Of a stretch of DNA of 64,000 bases, positions 53,167 to 60,026 are shown piece by piece. The notes under the pieces are model-generated. The model did not search any database and was not told the origin of the DNA. It saw nothing but the letters and a program-made list of their open reading frames with translations. How positions within the stretch are numbered: the first letter of the stretch is position 1; every line of letters starts with the position of its first letter. The position numbers and the translations under genes are program-made. The stretch is from Pseudokineococcus lusitanus (GTDB lineage: Bacteria > Actinomycetota > Actinomycetes > Actinomycetales > Quadrisphaeraceae): contig NZ_RJKN01000005.1 in NCBI RefSeq assembly GCF_003751265.1, positions 1-64,000 of the forward strand. Direction: 5' to 3'.

Positions 53167-53922
53167 GTGAGCCACGCCAGCGGTGCCCCGGTCCTGGCCG
53201 GCGGCACGGCGCGCCGGGACGCGACGGTCACCGGCCTGGTGACCGTGGTGCTCTGCGGGGTGCTCGCCACGTGGGCGGTGGCACGGTCCGCCGTCGTCCC
53301 GGCCGTGCCCGGCCTCGACGCCGTCGCGGCGGCCGTCGTCGGCAGCGCCCTCGTGGGCGTCGCTGCGCTCGCGGTGGCGCGCCGTGCCGACGGCTGGAGC
53401 GGCCCCGCGGACCGGGTGACCCTGCTGCGGACCGTGCTCGGTGGCGGCGTGGCGACCCTCGTCGTCGTCGACCTCCTGCACGGCGACCTCGGGCCGTCGT
53501 GGGCGGTGGTCGCGCTCGCCGCCCCGGCGCTCGCCCTGGACGGCGTCGACGGCGCCGTCGCCCGTCGGACCCGGACGTCGACCCCCGCCGGGGCCCGGCT
53601 CGACATGGAGGTCGACGCGGGCCTCATCGCGGTGCTGTGCCTCCCGGCCGCGGCGGTCGTCGGGTGGTGGGTGCTCGCGGTCGGCCTGCTGCGCTACGCC
53701 TGGGTGGCCGCCGGGCAGGTGCGCCCCGCGCTGCGCGGCGACCTCGCGCCCCGGCTCTCCCGCAAGGTCGTCGCGGCCACGCAGGGCGTGGTCCTCGTCC
53801 TCGTCGCCGTCCCCGGGCTGCCGCCGGCGCTCGCCACCGCCGCGGCGGCCGGTGCGCTCGTCGCGCTGCTGTGGTCCTTCGGGCGGGACGCGGTGGCGCT
53901 GGAGCGCGCCGCCCGCCGCTGA
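53167..53922 (+). CDS. CDP-alcohol phosphatidyltransferase family protein
   Basis: A 251-residue membrane enzyme with about six spans. The motif DGVDGAVAR...GARLDMEVD near residues 124-150 matches D-x2-DG-x2-AR-x8-9-G-x3-D-x3-D with all metal-binding Asp residues. The family joins a CDP-linked lipid to an alcohol (glycerol phosphate, inositol phosphate, choline and others). Its start lies 29 bp from the divergent dehydrogenase gene, with GACCCT 6 nt upstream, so it probably belongs to the same regulatory unit. Its stop abuts the stop of the mprF-like gene (TGATCA) with no gap. Confidence 0.87.
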   Translation: MSHASGAPVLAGGTARRDATVTGLVTVVLCGVLATWAVARSAVVPAVPGLDAVAAAVVGSALVGVAALAVARRADGWSGPADRVTLLRTVLGGGVATLVVVDLLHGDLGPSWAVVALAAPALALDGVDGAVARRTRTSTPAGARLDMEVDAGLIAVLCLPAAAVVGWWVLAVGLLRYAWVAAGQVRPALRGDLAPRLSRKVVAATQGVVLVLVAVPGLPPALATAAAAGALVALLWSFGRDAVALERAARR

Positions 53923-56547
53923 TCAGCCCCGCACGAGCCCCCGCACGCCGCCGCCGACGAGCGTGGCGACGTCGACCATGGCGGTCGGCAGCGCCAGGCC
54001 CCGGGGGGCGGCGACGTAGCAGGTGCGCCAGCGCGGCAGGAAGCCCTGCTTGAAGCCGCGGAGGCCGCGGAAGTTGTAGAGCTGCTCGCCGTGGCTCCAC
54101 ACGAGGTGGCCGAGCCGCTCCCACGCGGAGGGGGCGTCGCCGCCGCCCAGCCCGGACAGGGGCGCCACGCCGAGGTTGAAGGCGGAGAAGCCGGCATCCT
54201 TGGCCCAGAGGATCGCCTCGACGAAGAGGTAGGTCATCACCGTGCTCGGCCCGTCGGGCAGCCGGCGCATGAGGTCGACCTGCACCTCCTCGCCGTCGCC
54301 GCCCACCCACAGCGTCGCGAAGGCGACGACGCGGTCGTCCTGCCGGACGACGACCACGGGGGAGCGCCGCACGTACTCCTCGTCGAAGGTGCCGAGCGAG
54401 AAGCCTTTCTCCTTGCCGTTGCGGGACGTGAGCCACGCGTCGGAGACCTCGCGGAGGGCGGGCACGAGCGGGCCGACGTCGGCCGCCGCGACGACCTCGA
54501 CCGACATGCCGAGGCGCTGGGACTTGTTGCGGCAGGTGCGCAGGTTGGTCCGCGCCTTGCCGGTGAGGGAGAAGTCCGCGAGCGGGACGACGGCCTCCTC
54601 GCCGAGCTTGGTCAGCGCGAGGCCGTGCGCGCGGTAGAGGTCGGCGTGGTCGTCGAGCACGGTGTAGAAGACGGGTCGCCCGCCGTGCCGGTCGACCTCC
54701 GCGAGGAAGCTCCCGAGCAGCCCGGGGAAGGCCGTGGCGTCGCCGACGGGGTCGCCCATGACGACCCAGCTGCGGCCCTCCACCTGGTACATGAGGAAGG
54801 CGGCGCCGCAGGGCGCGAAGTGGAAGCGCTTGTCGCCGGTGAAGGCCAGCTGGGACGAGCACCGGCCGGAGCGCGCGACGAGGTCGGCGACCCGCGCCAT
54901 CTCCGCGTCGTCGGCGGCCCGCTGCGCGGGGGTGCGGCGGCGCAGCACCCAGCGCCCGCCGAGGAGGACCCCGGCGACGCCGGCGAGCACCGCGAGGCGG
55001 TCGGCGAGGGCGGTGTCGCCGGAGCTCGAGGCGGCGAGCAGCGGCGCGTCGACGGCGCCGCCGCCGAGCTCGAGCCACCACACCGCCGCGCCGACGAGCA
55101 CGGCCGCGGCGACGGGACGGACGGGGGCCCGGCGGCCGGCGGGGCCGGCGCCGCGGTGGAAGACGCCGCGCGCGGGCAGGAGCAGGAGCGCGAGGCCGCT
55201 CGTCACCCCGGTGAGCACGAGGTCTCCGTGGGTGGCCGCGACCACGGCGAGACCGGCCAGCAGCGCCAGCGTCGCCACCCACGCCGCGCGCCAGCGCCGG
55301 TGGAGCCCGCGGGCGAGGACGAGGGCCGCCAGTCCGCCGAGGCCGGTCGTGACGCCCGACAGGTCGGGCAGGCGGGCGCCCGGGAGGTCGCCGCGGAGCA
55401 GGACGAGGAGCCCGGTGCCGGCGACGACGAGGGCGAGGACGGACGGCGTCAGGACCGTGGGCAGCCGGGCGGCGGACGCGGCCGCGGCGCGGGCGGGCGC
55501 GGGCGCCGGTGCCGGCGGGGCGGTCGTCTCGAGGGCGGACGGGCGGCGCATGGCGGGGACGGCGGCGGCAGCGGGCGCCGCGGGGGTGACCTCGGCGCGA
55601 CGGGCCGCGGCGGTACGGACCTCGTGCCGCACGAGGAGCGCGGCCGCGAGGAGCAGCGGGAGCACGAAGTAGACGAGCCGGTAGGCCACGAGCGCGACGG
55701 CGAGGTCCGGCGTCGCCACCTGCGCCCCGACGAGGACGACGAGCGCCGTCTCGAAGACGCCGAGGCCGCCGGGCACGTTGCTGACGAGCCCCGCGACGGT
55801 GGCGACGGCGAAGGCCGCGGCGAAGGGCAGGAAGGGCATCCGGCCGTCCGCGGGCAGGAGCACGTAGAGGGCGGCCGCCATCGTCAGCCACTCGACCGTG
55901 GACAGCGCCACCTGCGCGAGGGCCACGCGCGGGGTCGGCGGTGCGACGCGCCGGCTCCCGCGGCCGACGGCCCGACCGGTGCAGGCCCAGGCGAGGAAGC
56001 CGGCGACCGCGGCGAGCAGCACGACCCCGAGGGCGAGCGTCGCCGCCGGGGGGAGCCGCAGGGCCCGGCCGGCCGCTCCGGGGTCGTGCACCACGCCAGC
56101 GCCCGCGAGGACGGCCGCACCGAGCGCCACGGTGACGGTGCTGAAGCCGAGGACGCGCGCCACGGCGGGGCCGGGGACCTGCCAGCCGGAGTAGACGCGG
56201 GCGCGCAGGGCCGCGCCGACGAGCGCGGAGGCGCCGAGGTTGTTGCCGAAGGCGGTGGCGACGAAGGACGCCAGGCCGTACCGGCGGTAGGGCAGGGGGT
56301 GGCCCACGTAGCGCAGCGCGAGCGCGTCGTACCCCGTCATGGCGACGTACGACGTCGCCGTGGCGAGGAGCGCGGCGAGCACGACGCCGGGGCCGAGCGC
56401 GACGAGGTCGCCGCCGAGGTCCGACCAGTCGTAGGACCGGAAGGTGCGGTGCAGGAGCACGAGGGCGGCCGCGAGCACCCCGCCGACGAGCAGCGGGGCG
56501 AGCAGCCGGCGCACCGGGCCGGGCAGGCGGACGGTCGACGAGCGCAT
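53923..56547 (-). CDS. MprF-like lysylphosphatidylglycerol synthetase/flippase
   Basis: An 874-residue two-domain protein. The N-terminal half has about 14 spans including the UPF0104 flippase block VSNVPGGLGVFETALVVL near residue 265. A Pro/Ala-rich loop (about 330-365) leads to a second set of spans, then the DUF2156 acyl-transferase domain (about 560-865) with LAFTGDKRFHFAP near 580, WVVMGDPVGD near 605 and FNLGVAPLSG near 797. MprF adds lysine or alanine from tRNA to phosphatidylglycerol and flips it outward, which lowers sensitivity to cationic peptides. The C-terminal domain could use another aminoacyl-tRNA. Confidence 0.87.
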   Translation of the reverse strand: MRSSTVRLPGPVRRLLAPLLVGGVLAAALVLLHRTFRSYDWSDLGGDLVALGPGVVLAALLATATSYVAMTGYDALALRYVGHPLPYRRYGLASFVATAFGNNLGASALVGAALRARVYSGWQVPGPAVARVLGFSTVTVALGAAVLAGAGVVHDPGAAGRALRLPPAATLALGVVLLAAVAGFLAWACTGRAVGRGSRRVAPPTPRVALAQVALSTVEWLTMAAALYVLLPADGRMPFLPFAAAFAVATVAGLVSNVPGGLGVFETALVVLVGAQVATPDLAVALVAYRLVYFVLPLLLAAALLVRHEVRTAAARRAEVTPAAPAAAAVPAMRRPSALETTAPPAPAPAPARAAAASAARLPTVLTPSVLALVVAGTGLLVLLRGDLPGARLPDLSGVTTGLGGLAALVLARGLHRRWRAAWVATLALLAGLAVVAATHGDLVLTGVTSGLALLLLPARGVFHRGAGPAGRRAPVRPVAAAVLVGAAVWWLELGGGAVDAPLLAASSSGDTALADRLAVLAGVAGVLLGGRWVLRRRTPAQRAADDAEMARVADLVARSGRCSSQLAFTGDKRFHFAPCGAAFLMYQVEGRSWVVMGDPVGDATAFPGLLGSFLAEVDRHGGRPVFYTVLDDHADLYRAHGLALTKLGEEAVVPLADFSLTGKARTNLRTCRNKSQRLGMSVEVVAAADVGPLVPALREVSDAWLTSRNGKEKGFSLGTFDEEYVRRSPVVVVRQDDRVVAFATLWVGGDGEEVQVDLMRRLPDGPSTVMTYLFVEAILWAKDAGFSAFNLGVAPLSGLGGGDAPSAWERLGHLVWSHGEQLYNFRGLRGFKQGFLPRWRTCYVAAPRGLALPTAMVDVATLVGGGVRGLVRG

Positions 56548-56596
56548 GGGAGAGGAGTCGGCCGGTCGCGCCCGCGGCTTGACCCCCGGGCGGGGG

Positions 56597-58969
56597 TCAG
56601 CCGGTGCGGGCGCCGTCGACGGCGCGGGCGGCGGAGGACGCCTGCCGGGGGAGCGACGTCGTCGGCCGCCCCGGGCCGGCGGTGGCGGTGGCCGCCGACG
56701 CGGCCGGCCGGGGGTCCGTCCCCGGCCGCCCGAGGAGGTACCCCTGCACCTCGTCGCAGCCCGCCTGCCGCAGCTGCCGCAGCTGCTCCTCGTCCTCGAC
56801 CCCCTCGGCGACGACGGAGAGGCCGAAGGCGTGGGCGGCGTGGACGACGAGCCGGACGAGCTCGGCCGCGCCGGGCGAGGTGGACCAGACGAGGCTCTTG
56901 TCGATCTTCAGCGTGTCCGCGTGGAGGTCCTGCAGCTGGCTGATGGACGTGTAGCCCGTCCCGAAGTCGTCGATGCTCACCGCGACGCCCAGCGCGCGGA
57001 GCCGCTCGAGGTGCGTCGTCGCGAGGGGGTGGCTCACGAGGACGGTCTCGGTGAGCTCGAGGACGAGCGCGCCGGGACGCAGGTCGGCCGCCGCCAGGGC
57101 GTCCGCCACGTCGGCGACCAGCGCCGGGTCGACGAGGTGCCGGCCCGAGATGTTGACCGCCACGGTCGTCCTGGCGTCCGCCCGTCCCTCGGCGCGCCAG
57201 CGGGCCAGCTGCTGCGTCGCCGTCCGCAGGACCCAGCGGTCCAGGTCGCAGACGAGCGAGCTGCGCTCGGCCACGGGGATGAAGGCGTCGGGAGCCACCA
57301 GCCCGTGCCCCGGCCGGTCCCAGCGCAGCAGCGCCTCGTACCCGACGACGCGCCGGTCCGCCGCCCGCACGACGGGCTGGTAGTGCAGGAGCAGCTCGTC
57401 GTCCCGGAGCGCCCGCCGCAGGGCCGCCTCGGTGCGGGCGACCTCGTCGAGCTCGGCGCGCAGCGCGTCGTCGAAGACCTCCAGCCGGTTCCGGCCGGAC
57501 GCCTTGGCGCGGTAGGCCGCGGTGTCGGCGTCGTGGACGAGCCGTGAGGCGTCGGTCCCGCCGCCGCCCTCGACGACCACCCCGACGCTGGCGCCGATGA
57601 CGACCTCGCCCGCGGACGTGCGGAAGGGCGCGGCGAGGGCGTCCACGACCCGCTGGGCCAGCTCGACGAGCGCCTCCTCGGAGGCCAGCTGCTCGACGAG
57701 GACGACGATCTCGTCGCCGCCGAGGCGTCCGACGCCGTCACCGGCGCGGACCGTCGCCCGCAGCCGGACCGCCACCTCGCGGAGCACCTCGTCGCCCACC
57801 GCGTGGCCGTGCCGGTCGTTGACCGCCTTGAAGTGGTCGAGGTCGACGAAGAGCAGCCCGACCGGCGTCCCGGAGCGGACCGCCCGGTGCAGCGCCGCCG
57901 CGACGTCCTCGAGGATCTGGCCGCGGTTGGCCAGCTGCGTCAGCGGGTCGTGGGCGGCCGCGTGGGCCAGGTCGCCCCGGAGCGCGTCGCGCTGGGCGGA
58001 GTACCGCACCACCTGGCCGACGACCGTGGCGAGCCGCGCGACGACGAGGCCGAAGAGGCCGAGCGACGAGACGACGAGCGCCCACACGTCGAACGGCGCG
58101 CCGAGCAGGTGCTGGACCGCCATCGTCACGGGCGCCAGCGCCACCGCCCCGGCCAGGACGGTGAGGCGCCGGCGGCTGAGCGGGCTCGTCGCCGTCGGTG
58201 CCCCTGCGTCGGCCGGCCGGTCCGGGTGGTCGGGGTCGGAGAGCTCGCGCATCGACGGGTGCAGCGCCGCTGCCCCCAGCAGCGTGTAGGAGGCGATCCA
58301 CAGGCCGCTCGTCAACCCGCCGTCGTCCCAGTCGCCGGCTGCGGAGAGGGCGGCGTAGAGCGTGTCGGCGACCAGCAGCAGGGCCATGGAGGTGGCCAGG
58401 AGCCGGAAGGACGGCGTCCGGGCGCCGGGGGCCATGACGAGGAGGACCAGCAGCGCCAGCAGGAGGATGTCGGCCATCGGGTAGGCCGCGGAGACGACGC
58501 GGGCGACGAGGGGCTCGTCGGACACGAGCAGCGGGTGCGCCAGCGCGACCCACGAGACGAGGGTCAGCGCGAGGGTCAGGACGGCGCCGTCGAGCAGCGC
58601 CCCGCGCCCGACCTCGCCGGGGCGCGCCCGCACGAGGCGGTGCAGGCCGAGGGCGATGACGGGGTAGGCCGCCAGGTACACGACGTCGGCCGGGCTGGGG
58701 AACGGCGTGAGGTGCAGGACGTGGTCGTAGACCGCGAAGACGCCGTCGGCGACGGTGAACATCACCTGTCCCGCGGCCAGCAGCCACCAGGCCGCTCGCT
58801 CGCGGGGCCGGCTGCGCCGCAGCCCCCAGAGGACGGCGGCCACGCCGAGGAGGCCGCTGACGGCGTAGGCGGCGTCGCGGAGGAGGCCGTTGGGGACGGC
58901 GAAGTAGGCCACGGCCACGAGGGCCGCGGCGCCGAGGTACAGGCGCAGGTGGAGCACGAGGGACCTCAT
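56597..58969 (-). CDS. membrane GGDEF/EAL protein (cyclic di-GMP turnover)
   Basis: A 790-residue protein. Residues 1-330 contain about nine spans of a sensor-like membrane domain. The diguanylate cyclase domain (about 355-515) has GRLGGDEI near 416, with Ile in place of the final Phe of GGDEF, and an intact I-site RAGD five residues upstream. The EAL domain (about 525-775) has YEALLRW near 546, NISGRHL, DDFGTGYTS near 681 and KIDKSL, so the phosphodiesterase residues are complete. Direction of net activity is uncertain. The ATG is 118 bp left of a tRNA fragment that marks the island border. Downstream gene mprF-like is 49 bp away. Confidence 0.9.
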   Translation of the reverse strand: MRSLVLHLRLYLGAAALVAVAYFAVPNGLLRDAAYAVSGLLGVAAVLWGLRRSRPRERAAWWLLAAGQVMFTVADGVFAVYDHVLHLTPFPSPADVVYLAAYPVIALGLHRLVRARPGEVGRGALLDGAVLTLALTLVSWVALAHPLLVSDEPLVARVVSAAYPMADILLLALLVLLVMAPGARTPSFRLLATSMALLLVADTLYAALSAAGDWDDGGLTSGLWIASYTLLGAAALHPSMRELSDPDHPDRPADAGAPTATSPLSRRRLTVLAGAVALAPVTMAVQHLLGAPFDVWALVVSSLGLFGLVVARLATVVGQVVRYSAQRDALRGDLAHAAAHDPLTQLANRGQILEDVAAALHRAVRSGTPVGLLFVDLDHFKAVNDRHGHAVGDEVLREVAVRLRATVRAGDGVGRLGGDEIVVLVEQLASEEALVELAQRVVDALAAPFRTSAGEVVIGASVGVVVEGGGGTDASRLVHDADTAAYRAKASGRNRLEVFDDALRAELDEVARTEAALRRALRDDELLLHYQPVVRAADRRVVGYEALLRWDRPGHGLVAPDAFIPVAERSSLVCDLDRWVLRTATQQLARWRAEGRADARTTVAVNISGRHLVDPALVADVADALAAADLRPGALVLELTETVLVSHPLATTHLERLRALGVAVSIDDFGTGYTSISQLQDLHADTLKIDKSLVWSTSPGAAELVRLVVHAAHAFGLSVVAEGVEDEEQLRQLRQAGCDEVQGYLLGRPGTDPRPAASAATATAGPGRPTTSLPRQASSAARAVDGARTG

Positions 58970-59087
58970 CGACCGGCTGCCGGAGGGGCTGAGGGTCGAG
59001 GTGCGGCTGCTGCGGGTGCCTCTCACCTGATCGCCGCAGAGCCACCTGCCTCCCGCGGGGCGCCGCCGTCGCCGGCGTCGCCACGGG

Positions 59088-59122
59088 TGGGCCCCGTGGG
59101 GCTCGAACCCACAACCCGCGGA
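59088..59122 (-). tRNA. tRNA 3' fragment (Lys-like), attachment site of island
   Basis: Read on the minus strand, positions 59122-59088 give the 3' part of a tRNA: end of an anticodon stem, variable loop, a perfect T arm (GTGGG TTCGAGC CCCAC) and the acceptor strand GGGGCCC with discriminator A. The 5' half is missing; the sequence to its right is unrelated. Similarity of the variable loop and T arm suggests tRNA-Lys, which is not certain. A 3' fragment is what integrases leave at the far end of an element inserted in a tRNA gene; the intact tRNA should lie at the other end, beyond the window. Confidence 0.7.
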
Positions 59123-60026
59123 GTAGATGGTAGGAGCTTTCGAGGGCACCCGGGGACTAGCAGATCCGCAGACTGCTGCGGGTGACGTCACCGTTGACCT
59201 CACGGTTCCCCACGGCAGACCTCGGTCAAAACGGTGAGTAGGAGGTGGGCGACAGGCAGGGGACGGACCCCTGCCGCCACCCGTCCGGGTGCGTGACGGC
59301 GAGGAGGTGCGTAGGGATGCCGGCCTTGCTGACGTGTGACCCGCAACGGGCCGTTGACACCCGCTCGCGGGCCACTAGGCCCTCGTGACTCCCGCCGCCC
59401 CTTGCGGCTGAGGACAACAGCTGGCGACCCTTCCAGGAGCCTCGCAGAGCTACAGGGGCGGTGTGCCGGGACCGTATGACGCACCTCAACGGGCCGGGCT
59501 GACGTTCACAGGAGGACGACGAGAGCGCCTTCAGCGGTGTCTTACGACAGCGCGAGCCACGAAGTGCAAGGCACGTCATTCTGTGGGCCCTCGGTGTGCC
59601 CGCCCGGCGCCGCCTCAGACACGTCAGCTGGTTCGCGTGCCGCTGGACCGCGTGACGGTCGGCCGATGCCATCTCTAACGTCCATCGCCCAGTGACGTGG
59701 GCCCTCGACTGCAGTACGCGCGGCCTTGTGTCACCAGACCTGTCGACGAAGCAGCGGTGGCAACGCTTCGAGACCGCCGGCCGGGGGCTGAACCGTGCGG
59801 GACGGCAAAGCGACGCTACGCCAGCTTGGCGCGGAGCGGTGCGCGCACTCCAACGAGCTGTCGCCCGGGGTGGGCAGGGCGCCCTAACCCCCACCTCCTG
59901 AGTGGCGTCACGCGCCTCTGTTGGCCATGGAGTGACCCACGCGTTTCCCCCCAGGTTCTGTCAGCGCGTGCGAGCATCCAACCCTTGCCTCAACTGGGAG
60001 GCAATGAGACTCGGGGGGTCATTGCC
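59123..60026. other. 900-bp stretch without a recognisable gene
   Basis: Open frames exist on both strands, but none has a convincing start, codon bias or family match. The left end holds the perfect palindrome GGTGACGTCACC (59181-59192) followed by an imperfect CCGTTGACCTCACGG, which might be recombinase or excisionase sites. The right end should contain the helicase promoter. It may be gene debris. Confidence 0.5.

Noticed and set aside
59088-59170. A complete tRNA gene at the island border
   Set aside because: Only the 3' third folds; no acceptor 5' strand, D arm or anticodon loop can be found upstream on the minus strand.
59226-59894. Minus-strand frame in the island gap
   Set aside because: No ribosome site, no family match, codon use unlike the helicase gene; more likely non-coding or debris.
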